Assembly (NCBI GenBank): GCA_003952965.2
Contig: CM025853.1
Location: 27,448,031 to 27,512,030 of the forward strand
Source of the DNA: Morella rubra
Taxonomy: Eukaryota > Streptophyta > Magnoliopsida > Fagales > Myricaceae
DNA: 64,000 nt
Reading direction: 5' to 3'
Within the stretch, counting starts at the first letter, position 1. Each line of letters starts with the position of its first letter. The notes under the pieces are model-generated. The model had not been told where the DNA came from, did no database searches, and saw only the letters and a list, made by a program, of their open reading frames with translations. Positions 1 through 10,862 of this stretch are shown here, piece by piece. The position numbers and the translations under genes were made by a program.

Positions 1-237
1 ACCAAGAATGACACTTTGGCCAAGCGGGTTCCTGGTTTTGGCACCACCATGAATGTGCTCTACGGGGATGGTGTTTGTGGTCAGGGGGATAGTGACTCCA
101 TGAACAGCATAATATCCCATTACTTATACTACCTTGATCTCATGGGTGTTGGCCGAGAAGAGGCAGGGCCTCACGATGTGCTCAGCTGTGCTGAGCAGGT
201 TGCTTTCAACCCAGCCTCTTCCTCTTCTTCTTCTTGA
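1..237 (+). CDS. CTL2: Chitinase-like protein (GH19, CTL1/CTL2 type), C-terminal exon only
   Basis: Frame 1 is open from the window edge to a TGA at 235-237 and encodes about 78 residues ending in a short poly-serine tail. The stretch GFGTTMNVLYGDGVCGQG, followed by SMNSIISHYLYYLDLMGVG, REEAGPH and LSCAEQ, is the C-terminal signature I recognise from plant chitinase-like proteins CTL1 (POM1/ELP1) and CTL2. These are secreted GH19 relatives thought to act in cellulose and cell-wall assembly rather than in chitin cleavage. The catalytic domain lies outside the window, so activity cannot be judged. I prefer CTL2 because in Arabidopsis CTL2 (At3g16920, from memory) sits next to AAE7, the gene family that follows here. 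The protein alone would not separate CTL1 from CTL2. Confidence 0.8.
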   Translation, partial: TKNDTLAKRVPGFGTTMNVLYGDGVCGQGDSDSMNSIISHYLYYLDLMGVGREEAGPHDVLSCAEQVAFNPASSSSSS

Positions 238-2230
238 GCTCTGTTTGGTAAACCCCTACTGGAAGAATGCAATATATATACAGCTCGCGAAACGTGTAAA
301 ATTTCAGGAGGAAAGGTTGGAATACGAGTGATAAAAGAGAAATAAACTGGAATCTACTAAATTTTGTCTCTTCAGGAGGAGAAACTATCACTGACAGCCA
401 AAGTTTACATTATATACTTGGCTGCGCTTCACCATTGTTGTGTAAATGTCAAGATATTGTTTTAATTCCAAATTTCAGTCATTTTGTAAGTATGCAATGT
501 GGATTCAATGAATCATTTTGTGATCTCTTTTCATGCGTTTCATGTGGGTAATCTTATGTCGTTTTACACAAGCTCTCTGATTCAATTCTGGTGCTTTCCT
601 TGGCCCTAGACTTCGCATTACTAATATGTGATGAAAAATATTAAAGTTAAATGCCAAATTAGATATTGAAAAAGTACATTTTTCGTCCTGATTATTAAGG
701 TTCTGACATTTTACACTAATGATACAAAAATTACGAGAGTGAAATTGTCATTTTCACTGAATAAAAAATTAACGGGGTGCAAAGTGTAAATAATTGGTAG
801 TTGAGAAATGAAATGTAACGAAATTGATAATCTAAATTCTAAGGTGCAAAGGACCAGAACTCCAATAGTCGGTGGCCGAAAAATGTATTTGACTCTTAAA
901 ATATAAATTGTTTGGACTCTAAGCCCACATTAAATGGTTAATCAAAGAATTAATCAAACTCAACCTGTGTTGCTAACCTACTTTTCGATCAGCAATGCTA
1001 TTGGATCGATCATTCAATATTCAGACTCACCAAAACATTAAGTCAATTGTGTGTGAGATTGTTAAGGATGTTCTGCCAAGATGCATGAGTAACTAGCTAG
1101 CTAGGTTGATTTCATCTGTTAAACTTCTTTCAACCATATATCCGGAGAAGGTGGTATACGGGGTTAATTATTAACCATTTGTAACCCAAATTGTCTGCTC
1201 AATTTTTAATTGAATAAAATGATTTATATCAGCAACGAAATTTTATTTTACTTTTCATGATCACATTCAATTATACTAATATCATAAACTCCATATATAA
1301 TTCATTAATTATCATATACTTTTACCGGTTTAAACGAGACATTGAGTTTTTTGCTTTAATACAAATAAAGTACCACTTGTCTACAAACACCTCAGAGCAC
1401 AAAAGGTAGATACACTGTTAAATTTCTTATTCATTCCAGTACCATGATAAGTTTCACGGGCTAAAATTTGACCAAAAGATTCCCCCAAGATTATCCACCA
1501 ATACAATAAAGCTAGTTGCATATATGAAAGAAAACCCCCATTTACCAAATTACCAAACTATTGGTGAAAAATTAAAGAACCTGTACTATATAATACGTTT
1601 GAAATATCAATATATATATATATATATTATATATATATTCTAAGCTTATATAGAGGTTTTATTTATGTTAGAAATTTGTACAAATTTGTAGTTCAGATGC
1701 ACCGTGACCTGGGCATATACTAGGGTCTAGGGCTCTAGGGATGCTGTGCTAATAATCTCTTCAGATGCACCGTAATTCTAACAGAGTACTCCACATAATA
1801 ATTATTAGGAGAAAGTAACCTCGTTGATCTCTGTATCTTTGTCGTTTACGGAGACAGAATAATCGTCTATTTCATCCTCAAAAGCACCGTAGGGCAATTT
1901 CCTTTTCTAGGTCGAAGATGCAGAAACGTACGTCATCCACAATCTGATTCATCCTAAGTTTAATAAATTTATAAAAAGAGAGAAAACACAAATTTGTCTG
2001 CGAGCTTCTTTAAACTAGCATAGAATGATATTATCAAATTGTCTGTAAAGATGCATCCACGTATTTTCTGATCGCTAAAGGCCTACAGCGTGTGCGCCTA
2101 AGCTGTCACGCCTGTGTAGAAATTGTATACGACAGAATGACCGAGGAGGTCTATCTGGCCAGTTTCAGGACTCGCCCACAAAAAGCTCTCCCATTAAGCC
2201 TCGATTCACAAGACTCCCCACATGTTGTGG
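238..2230. other. Intergenic: CTL 3' flank and AAE-1 upstream region
   Basis: AT-rich and without a credible gene. It includes the CTL 3' UTR, a possible terminal-inverted-repeat element at about 640-905, and a short (TA)n run at 1611-1640. Between about 1800 and 2030 there are motifs shared with the other AAE upstream regions: a GGAGAAAGTAAC stretch near 1810, TGTATCTTTGTC near 1832, and AAATTTGTCTGCGAGC near 1990. Confidence 0.6.
640..905. mobile_element. Possible TIR element (MITE or Mutator-like remnant)
   Basis: The left part contains AAGTACATTTTTCGTCC. The right part, read on the - strand, contains CAAATACATTTTTCGGCC, so the ends are roughly inverted copies. I could not define exact ends or a target-site duplication. 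The family assignment is open. Confidence 0.35.
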
Positions 2231-2237
2231 AGACCCC

Positions 2238-2246
2238 TATATAAAC
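2238..2246 (+). promoter_or_regulatory. TATA box of AAE-1
   Basis: CTATATAAA lies about 95 bp upstream of the AAE-1 ATG. AAE-5 has an equivalent TATA box at about the same distance, while AAE-2 lacks one. Inferred by position and sequence only. Confidence 0.6.
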
Positions 2247-2332
2247 TCTCCCTTCACTGTGTCCAAAGAAACAAACTATACCTACGACGTCAGTGCGGGA
2301 GAAAGAAAGAGACAGAGAGAGTACTGTTAGAG

Positions 2333-4380
2333 ATGGCCATGAGTAGAAACGTCGACATAGACGATCTTCCGAAGAATGCGGCGAACTACACTGCGTTAAC
2401 TCCGCTGTGGTTTCTGGATAGGGCGGCATTGGTGCACCCCGCCAGAGCCTCGGTAGTCCATGGAGCTCGGCGCTACACGTGGAGAGACACTTACGAGCGT
2501 TGCCGACGATTGGCCTCCGCTCTCACTAACCACTCTATCGGCCTCGGAAAAACGGTGAGTCCCATCCCCGTAGTCATCCACTATTTTCTGTATTCTAATC
2601 GTCCCCAGTAAACTCAAACGTAAGACCTTCCCAACTTTTTCTTGAATTTAAGTCCGTGGGAGACACCTTTCCCATGTTGGCGTTGACCGCACGGACTTTA
2701 TCTTCTAGTTCTTTATGTTGTGTCGGAACTAGTAAGCAATTAGTTAATTTTGTCTTCCTGATTTCCGTGAACAGGTAGCAATAATTGCCCCAAATACCCC
2801 AGCCACCTACGAAGCTCATTTTGGAGTTCCGATGGCTGGAGCTGTTCTAACTACCGTGAATATTCGTCTTAATGAGTCGGCCATTGCATTCCTTCTTGGC
2901 CATTCATCAGCTGCAGTTGTGATGGTGGATCAAGAGTATTTTGCTTTAGCAGAGAAAGCTTTGAAAATCTTGGCCGAGAAAAACACAACCTATAACCTCC
3001 ACTCTTAATTGTCATAGCTGATGAAAACTGCGACCCTAGTGTCCTCACATATGCTTTTGAAAAGGGGCAATTGAATATGAGAAATTCTTAGAAGCTGGTG
3101 ACCCTGAGTTTGCTTGGAAACCACCAGAGGATGAGTGGCAGAGCATTGCTTTGGGTTACACGTCTGGCACGACAGCTAGTCCTAAGGGAGTGGTGTTGAG
3201 TCACCGGGGAGCATATCTCATGGCTTTGAGTAATCCTCTCATCTGGGGGATAAATGAAGGAGCAGTATATCTGTGGACTCTGCCTTTGTTCCATTGCAAC
3301 GGTTGGTGTTTCGCTTGGTCTCTTGCAGCTCTTTGTGGGACTAACATTTGCCTTCGCCAGGTAAATCATAGGGGTTGAAATTATGTAATAGAATCTTCAT
3401 TATGTGATCTTAACCAGTAGTATCTAGCGTCGTAATGTTGATAATATTCAAGTTCCATGACGGTCGACCTTTTTGCTCTGCAGGTTACAGCAAGGGGAGT
3501 CTACTCAGCCATAGCCGACTATGGTGTGACTCACTTTTCTGCTGCACCTGTCGTGCTCAACACCATAGCTAATGCCCCTGTGGAAGAAACTATCCTTCCC
3601 CTCCCCCATGTTGTCCATGTAACGACAGCCGGTTCAGCCCCACCCCCTTCTGTTCTCTTTGCAATGTCTCAAAAAGGCTTTCGTGTCACCCACACTTATG
3701 GTCTCTCAGAAACCTATGGGCCCTCCACTGTAAATGCATGGAAGCCTGAGTGGGACTCGTTGCCCCCTGTAACCCAAGCTCGTCTCAATGCACGCCAAGG
3801 CGTCCGGTATGTTGGTTTGGAGGGACTAGATGTTGTCGACCCTGAAACGATGCAACCTGTCCCTGCTGATGGAACTACCGTTGGGGAGATTGTATTTCGA
3901 GGTAATCTTGTGATGAAGGGCTACCTAAAGAACCCAAAAGCAAATGAGGAGTCTTTTGCAAATGGGTGGTATCATTCCGGAGATCTTGCTGTAAAGCACC
4001 CGGATGGATACATAGAAATCAAAGATAGGTCAAAGGACATCATTATATCTGGAGGTGAGAACATCAGTAGCGTGGAGGTAGAAAATGCTCTGTACTTCCA
4101 TCCAGACATTTCGGAGGTATCAGTGGTGGCGAGGCCGGACCAACGTTGGGGTGAGTCGCCTTGCGCTTTTGTGACACTGAAGCCTGGGGTTGATGCATCT
4201 GACGAGCAGCGTTTGGAGAAAGACATAATTAAGTTCTGCAGGTCTAAGATACCTGCTTATTGGGTTCCAAAATCTGTGGTGTTTGGACCATTGCCAAAGA
4301 CTTCTACTGGGAAGGTACAGAAGCATTTGCTGAGGGCCAAGGCGAAGGAGATGGGGCCTGTACTCAAGAGCAAGTTGTAG
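2333..4380 (+). pseudogene. AAE7: AAE-1: AAE7/ACN1-like acyl-CoA synthetase, frameshifted pseudogene
   Basis: Exons are 2333-2554, 2775-3360 and 3484-4380, with GT-AG introns at the same places as the four other copies. The family activates acetate and other short acyl acids to acyl-CoA in peroxisomes (AAE7/ACN1), and exon 3 still ends in SKL. Exon 2 is 586 nt instead of 588. One base is missing near 2992 and a second near 3071, by alignment with AAE-2. Translation from the ATG therefore reaches a TAA at 3006-3008, after about 150 codons. The AMP-binding motif YTSGTTASPKG (from about 3157) and everything after it lie out of frame with the start. Exons 1 and 3 are otherwise clean, so the loss is recent, or the gaps are sequence errors. 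The 5' flank keeps a good TATA box. Confidence 0.85.
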
Positions 4381-5416
4381 TTAATTGGATGATGGGGATT
4401 TAAATAAAGTACTTTAGTCAAAATCACTGTATTCTAAAGATTACACTGTCCTCCCAAGCTCATTCCATTTATCATTTTCTTCTCGGTTTTAAAAAATTAA
4501 GCTTGATTGGTCCCTCATTCGAAGAACTTGTTGTAATATTTCCTTCAATATTTTGAATTATTATCTTTTTGAATAAGATGATATAATATACTCTTCCTAT
4601 TAAATTACGTACCTTTTCTAGTATGCATGTGACCAACTTGTCTTAATTTGCAACGATTGCAGGTCATGATGCTGAAACATTAATGTTATCATAAATCGTT
4701 AATTTATAATTCTAGTGACCTTGTTGTTTTTATTATATATATACCAGTAAATTAAATTCTAAAATTGTACAAATAATATCGAGTGGTTCAAAAATAATAT
4801 TTTGAATTTTTCATATATAGTGCTGGAATCGGTAAGTGAAGCATGCTTAAGGTTCCAACAGCAAAAATTTTAAAAGACACCTAGGTTATTTATTATAGAA
4901 TAATACTATTTAAAACGCCTGCTCTCTCTCTCTATATATATAATTTCCATGTTTATTGACGTTGGACCACGTACATTTTTATTAACGTCGTAGTCAGAGT
5001 GTATCGGCTAATTAAATGTGTAAAATTATTGATAAATATTTAATATTGGCAGAAGGATATTCGTCTAAAAGAAAGATAAACAATTTGTCTACCAACTCCT
5101 TTAAATCATAAAATAATATAAAAATTGTCTCTTATTAAGCGCATTGCATGCATATTCCGATCGCTGCCACGCTGGCGATGAGAATGACGTGTCCCGCGTG
5201 GTTTCCAGCAGTTAGATGCTAGACGACAGAGTGACCGAGGTCAATCTGGGCAGTTCTGTACTCGTCCAGGAAAGCTCTCCAAATAAGCCTCGAATCACAA
5301 GGCTCTCCCACAGTCGTGGAGGCTCATACTACACTGTTCCAACATCGTCAAGGAAACCAAACTACAGAGAAGTGGGAGGGAGAAGGAAAGAGACGGAGAC
5401 AGCGTTGGAGGTTGAG
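4381..5416 (+). promoter_or_regulatory. AAE-2 upstream region (first copy)
   Basis: The 3' flank of AAE-1 passes into the AAE-2 5' region. From about 4860 the sequence is shared with an orphan copy at about 19.45-19.8 kb. From 5051 it is duplicated at 5732. The motif TGACGTGTCCCGC at about 5187 contains the ACGTGTC core and recurs upstream of AAE-3 and AAE-4. Short (CT)n and (TA)n runs lie at about 4920-4940. No TATA box is visible where AAE-1 and AAE-5 have theirs. Confidence 0.5.
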
Positions 5417-5632
5417 ATGGTGAGGAACGACATAGACGATCTGCCGAAGAATGCGGCGAACTACACGGCGTTGACGCCGCTGTGGTTTCTGGATAGGGCG
5501 GCTTTGGTGCACCCCACCAGAGCCTCGGTGGTCCATGGATCTCGGTGCTACACGTGGGGAGACACTTATCAGCGTTGCCGTCGATTGGCCTCCGTTCTCA
5601 CTAACCACTCCATCGGCCTCGGTTGCAAAACT
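5417..5632 (+). CDS. AAE-2 duplicated first exon (upstream copy, exon 1a)
   Basis: This encodes 72 residues beginning MVRNDIDDLPKNAANYTALT and ending GLGCKT before a GT donor at 5633. It repeats AAE-2 exon 1 (6098-6310) with the same 5' flank. The only difference I saw inside the exon is three extra bases (TGC) near the 3' end, which adds one cysteine codon. No second exon follows before the next promoter copy. It is therefore either an orphan exon or an alternative first exon that could splice over exon 1b to 6520. Reading phase is compatible, because both copies end on a codon boundary. Confidence 0.75.
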
Positions 5633-5671
5633 GTAAGTCTCATCCCTGTAGTCTACACCTTTGCTTAAGGT

Positions 5672-6310
5672 CTCACCTAGGTTACCATACCATGTTTAAC
5701 GTTGGACCAGCCGTCGTAGTCAGAGACAATCAGAAGGATATTCGTCTAAAAGAAAGATAAACAATTTGTCTACCAACTCCTTTAAATCATAAAATAATAT
5801 AAAAATTGTCTCTTATTAAGCGCATTGCATGCATATTCCGATCGCTGCCACGCTGGCGATGAGAATGACGTGTCCCGCGTGGTTTCCAGCAGTTAGATGC
5901 TAGACGACAGAGTGACCGAGGTCAATCTGGGCAGTTCTGTACTCGTCCAGGAAAGCTCTCCAAATAAGCCTCGAATCACAAGGCTCTCCCACAGTCGTGG
6001 AGGCTCATACTACACTGTTCCAACATCGTCAAGGAAACCAAACTACAGAGAAGTGGGAGGGAGAAGGAAAGAGACGGAGACAGCGTTGGAGGTTGAGATG
6101 GTGAGGAACGACATAGACGATCTGCCGAAGAATGCGGCGAACTACACGGCGTTGACGCCGCTGTGGTTTCTGGATAGGGCGGCTTTGGTGCACCCCACCA
6201 GAGCCTCGGTGGTCCATGGATCTCGGTGCTACACGTGGGGAGACACTTATCAGCGTTGCCGTCGATTGGCCTCCGTTCTCACTAACCACTCCATCGGCCT
6301 CGGTAAAACT
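5672..6310 (+). repeat. Tandem duplicate of AAE-2 promoter plus exon 1
   Basis: The region matches 4876-5632. From 5732 on, the offset is a constant 681 bases and the copies look identical apart from the TGC indel in the exon. The first 60 bases are a shortened version of 4876-5050, keeping CACCTAGGTTA, GTTGGACCA and CGTCGTAGTCAGAG but lacking the DNA between them. The duplication therefore came with deletions and is not a plain assembly repeat. Confidence 0.8.
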
Positions 6311-8120
6311 GTAAGTCTCATCCCTGTAGTCTACACCTTTGCTAGTCTCTGTTACCAACTGAACCAGCCTTTCAGGACATCCGGGTCTCCGACAGACCTC
6401 TCACGACTCACATGTTGGTGTAAATCCCACGTACTATATCTCCTTGTGTCTTCATATTGTATAATTTGTATCAGAGCTAGTAGGCATGTTAAAGTTGTGT
6501 TTCTGATTTTTGCTAACAGGTAGCAATAATTGCGCCAAATATCCCAGCCACCTATGAAGCTCATTTTGGAGTCCCGATGGCTGGGGCTGTTCTAACTACT
6601 GTGAATATTCGTCTTAATGAATCGGCCATTGCTTTTCTGCTTGGCCATTCATCAGCTGCAGTTGTGATGGTGGATCAAGAGTTTTTTGCTTTAGCAGAGA
6701 AAGCTCTTAAGATCTTGGCAGAGAAAAACAACAGTTACAGGCCTCCACTTTTAGTTGTCGTAGGTGATGAAAACTGTGACCCTAATTCACTCACATATGC
6801 TTTGGGAAAAGGTGCCATTGAATATGAAAAATTCCTGGAAATCGGTGACCCCGAGTTTGCTTGGAAACCACCAGAGGATGAGTGGCAGAGCATTGCTTTG
6901 GGTTATACATCCGGTACAACAGCTAGTCCTAAGGGGGTGGTGTTGAGTCACCGAGGAGCGTACCTTATGTCTTTGAGTAATCCTATCAACTGGGGGATGA
7001 TGGAAGGAGCTGTATACCTGTGGACTCTGCCCATGTTCCATTGCAATGGTTGGTGTTTCTCTTGGTCTCTTGCAACTGTTTGTGGGACTAACATATGTCT
7101 TCGCCAGGTAAATCGAAGGGATTAAAATTATGCATTCTTCGTTATGTAATCTTAACCTCTAATGCCCAACATATTAATCTTAAAAAAAATCCAAGCTCCT
7201 TCACATTCAATTTTGCGATGCAGGTTACTGCAAAGGCAATCTATTCAGCCATAGCCAACTATGGTGTGACACACTTTTCTGCCGCACCTGTGGTGCTCAA
7301 CACCATAGCTAATGCCCCTCCCAAAGAAACTATCCTTCCCCTCCCGCGTGTTGTTCATGTAGCGACAGCCGGTGCAGCCCCACCAGCTTCTGTTCTCTTT
7401 GCAATGTCACAAAAAGGCTTCCGTGTCACCCATCTTTACGGTCTCTCAGAAACCTATGGCCCCTCCACCGTGAATGCATGGAAGCCTGAGTGGGACTCAC
7501 TGCCCCTTGAAACCCAAGCACGTCTCAATGCACGCCAAGGCGTCCGGTATGTTGGTTTGGAGGGCCAAGATGTTGTCAACTCACAAACCATGCAATCGGT
7601 CCCTGCCGATGGGACTACTGTTGGGGAGATTGTGTTTCGAGGTAACCTTGTGATGAAGGGCTACCTAAAGAACCCAAAAGCAAATGAGGAAGCTTTTGCA
7701 AATGGGTGGTATCATTCAGGAGACCTTGCTGTAAAGCATCCTGATGGATACATAGAAATCAAAGACAGGTCAAAAGATATCATTATATCCGGAGGAGAGA
7801 ACATCAGTAGTTTGGAGGTAGAAAATGCTCTGTACTTCCATCCAGCAATTTCGGAGGCATCAGTGGTGGCGAGGCCGGACCAGCGTTGGGGCGAGTCTCC
7901 TTGTGCGTTTGTGACACTAAAGCCTGGCGTTGATAAATCCGATGAGAAAGGTTTGGCAGAGGACATAATTAAGTTCTGCCGATCTAAGATACCTGCTTAT
8001 TGGGTTCCAAAATCTGTGGTGTTTGGACCATTGCCAAAGACTTCCACTGGGAAGGTGCAGAAGCATTTGCTGAGGGCCAAGGCGAAGGAGATGGGGCCTG
8101 TACTCAAGAGCAAGTTATAG
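6098..8120 (+). CDS. AAE7: AAE-2: AAE7/ACN1-like peroxisomal acyl-CoA synthetase
   Basis: Three exons, 6098-6310, 6520-7107 and 7224-8120, give 565 residues, the normal length for the family. AAE7/ACN1 makes acetyl-CoA or short acyl-CoA from the free acid, ATP and CoA in peroxisomes, feeding the glyoxylate cycle. Visible motifs are YTSGTTASPKG at about residue 200 (ATP-binding P-loop), YGLSETYGP at about 339, GWYHSGD at about 428, DRSKDIIISGGENISS (hinge) at about 450, and PKTSTGKVQK with the presumed adenylation lysine at about 544. The C-terminus SKL is a type 1 peroxisome signal. The nearest relative I recall is Arabidopsis AAE7 (At3g16910). No frame defects are seen. The first exon exists in two tandem copies, and the start chosen here is the copy next to exon 2. 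Exons 2-3 resemble AAE-4 most. Confidence 0.9.
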
Positions 8121-8338
8121 CTGAATAATAGGGTTTTCAATAAAAGCTTTAACATTAATGGATTGTGAGATTACATTCTCCTGATCCCAAACTGGTGTCA
8201 TTTATAATTTTCTCCCCTGTTTAAACAATTTCTTCCGTTTGAGTTATAGCTACTACAAAATCTGATGTAATATCCTCTTCCTTTTTCAATTAGCTTGTCT
8301 AATATGAAATGATCAAGTTATGTTCGAAAGGACTGTAG
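8121..8338. other. AAE-2 3' flank
   Basis: AT-rich sequence between the stop codon and the solo LTR. An AATAAA-like string (TTCAATAAAAGC) lies about 20 bp after the stop and may belong to the 3' UTR. Nothing else recognised. Confidence 0.4.
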
Positions 8339-8971
8339 TGTTGAGAGAGATAATGATAAACAAACAGCAGAATAATTCTTCTCTCTAGATGAAAGCAAAT
8401 AGAGCGCAATCTCAACAATTATACGTACTGAAAAATAATCTCAAGATAATCAATCACACCAAGCAGAACAACACAAGCAATTTTTACGTGGAAAACTTCC
8501 CGGTGTGAGGAAGAAAAAACCACGGGACCTAGTCCAGTCAAATCTCCACTATAAACCAAATAATGGGTACACAAAGTCTTCTCTAGTCACAACTAGAGGC
8601 TACAACTCAGATCTTCAAGATGATATCAATCTTGGCAAATACAACGAAGAGAAAATACCAACAATCCGTGGTTACTGTTCACGTATACGAACAACTGTTA
8701 CCGAGCTCAAAATCTGATCTTCACCGTTCAGATGATAGCCCTTGTGTCGTGAACGTCTCCTTAAATTTCAGCTCGATCGGACCACAGACGAAGCGGGATC
8801 TAGCCTTTGATGAAACCTGGGCGTGAAAGAGAAAAGTCTTTTCTTTCTCTTCTTTTAATCCGTACACTTAAAGAATTCTCCTTAGGGTTATAAGTTAAAA
8901 CCCTAATGGGCTTTGGGCCTTATTAAAGACCCCATTGGGCTTTCCTTCACATAGAAGCAATAAATCCAACA
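8339..8971. mobile_element. Solo LTR of an LTR retrotransposon
   Basis: A 633-bp unit starts TGTTGAGAGAG and ends ATCCAACA, giving TG...CA termini. It is flanked on both sides by the same five bases TGTAG (8334-8338 and 8972-8976), which is the expected LTR-retrotransposon target duplication. No gag-pol, primer-binding site or second LTR is present, so an internal deletion by LTR-LTR recombination is likely. It contains the TTTTTACGTGGAAAACTTCC and CCACGGGACCTAG strings often seen in plant LTR-type repeats. The superfamily is not determined. Confidence 0.85.
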
Positions 8972-8976
8972 TGTAG

Positions 8977-9962
8977 GGAATTTCGAACATCTATCTTTTG
9001 GAGTTAGTGAAAAAGTGAAAATATTTTATAAAAATTGATAAAAAGTGAAGAAATAAAAAATTTAAATGAATATTATAATAAAAATAACCATTACATGAAA
9101 ATATATATTATTTTTTAATTTTTTAATCCAGTTCGAAATTGTTAGGTTTCGAAGTTTCCCGTAACAATTAAATTCGAGGAGTGTTGCCCACAAGAGATGG
9201 GCTGTTGGGGATAATACGTTGCGAGGGCAGAAAGCTCGACACTGTTTGGGCCCACCTAAAGAGGCCGATTCAGTTTCTAGAACGATGACCTCGTATTCAG
9301 CCACTCTAGAATAATAATTAACTTATGGAGTTAACTGCACCTTAATCTTGGTTTAGTACAAGTAACGCAATACTTGTTTTTTTAATTTGGTGAAGTAGTG
9401 AAATACTACTCGGCTACGAACATTCCAGAGCTCGAAAATATCATCTGGAATTCCTTATTCATTCAAATGACGAATTTGGCGGCCAATAAAAAAATTGCTA
9501 GAATTAGTATGTTAAGCATGGTAGGTTCCGCTGTCTAAATCTTTGCAAAAGATTCATAACGTCCTATCCCTAGTTCACAAGGGGTTATAGTTCAATGTCT
9601 CATTTTTCTGAATAACACAGTTTATTATATCTTACTTCAGTAGTCTTTTACTGCCAATAAATATATATATATGATAATGCCAAGAAATACCGGTCCGCTT
9701 TGTTTGCAATGGGCTGCCGATAGGACCTTTTGCGGGGTGAGGGCCTTCACTAAGATACTGTGAAAAAGGGGCCTCTTGGGGATAGCCTCTGACAGTGAAG
9801 TCAATTTTCGCTTCAAAATAAAATAATAGAGTATTTATTTTATAAAAAATTGTAAGATTTTGATGAGATTGTGAACTTATATAAATTAGAATTTTATAGA
9901 TTTTTGTGTAAAGATTATATGGGTGTACTGCTTGTGAGTCAATGATGTTCACTTTTTTTTAA
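8977..9962. other. Intergenic, unclassified
   Basis: AT-rich DNA with two GC-richer islands at about 9150-9300 and 9690-9800 that do not encode a credible protein and that I could not classify. They may be old transposon fragments. Confidence 0.4.
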
Positions 9963-10160
9963 GGGTGTGTTTGATTGTTAAAATTTTAGGAGAGTTAAAA
10001 TTTTAAGGATTGGATTTGGTGAAAAAGTGAAAAGAGAGATGATTTTTAATATTTATTATAATGAAAAGTAACGATGTGATGCGGAGAGAAATATCATATT
10101 GTAATTTTTTATTATGTTAAAATTTTAAAAAGTGTAAAATTTTACACTTTAACCACACCC
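9963..10160. mobile_element. Tourist-like (PIF/Harbinger) MITE
   Basis: A 198-bp AT-rich element begins GGGTGTGTTTGATTGTTAAAAT and ends with the inverted form of GGGTGTGGTTAAAGTG. The flanks are TAA on both sides (9960-9962 and 10161-10163), matching the 3-bp duplication of PIF/Harbinger elements. It has no coding capacity. Confidence 0.65.
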
Positions 10161-10183
10161 TAAATCTAACTGATTAGGACCGG

Positions 10184-10862
10184 ATGAGCTCAACTTGTTC
10201 TCGTAGGGGTGGCTTTAGCCTACTCAGTGCTTAAGGTAGGCGGACCATTTTCAGTAGTCATAAATCCTGATTCCCCCACTCGAATTGGGCTTACGAATCA
10301 ATGGGCCCAGCAAAATTTAACCCATCAATATATAATAATAATCATCAACAATAATTTTGGGATATAAGAGATCATGCATTTCTCTGCAGAGCTTTTACGT
10401 GTCAAGCTTGTGAAAATATTGTAAACATACCATGAGTATGGATGACGTGGTAAGGATATCTTTGACTAATCATTCGGAGAAAGTAACTCAGTCCCTTCTG
10501 TATCTTTGTCATTGAAATAATAATAATCATCAACATTTATTTTTTAAAAAAAAAAAAAAATTCCACGTAGGCGGTAAGCGCCGTAAAGAATGTCCTAAGC
10601 TGGGTATAGAAGATCAGCTATCCACAATATATATATATAAGGAATATGATATTTTGTTGCTTACAGTTTCAATCAAAGAAAGAGAAATACAACTTTTCTA
10701 CGAACTTCCTTAAACATTATATACTTTTCTACTAACGTGTCCCGCATGCCTCCAGCTTCTACGAGGAATAAGGCAAAATGACCGTGGACAATCTGGTCAC
10801 TCCGATACCAGTTCTAAGAAAATTCACCAAACGAGTGGCGGACGGATGTGAATCGGACTCCT
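10184..10862 (+). promoter_or_regulatory. AAE-3 distal upstream region (promoter copy A)
   Basis: This matches the AAE-4 upstream region (22405-23090) and the orphan copy at 21.02-21.81 kb. Shared marks are GGGCTTACGAATCAATGG, GGAGAAAGTAACT, CTACGAACTTCCTTAAACAT, ACGTGTCCCGCATGCC and AAGGCAAAATGACCG. A hAT-like insertion of about 1 kb separates it from the core promoter of AAE-3. Confidence 0.65.

Noticed and set aside
2149..2429. Minus-strand open frames overlapping AAE exons throughout the array
   Set aside because: They recur at the same place in each paralogue and are shadows of the coding strand.
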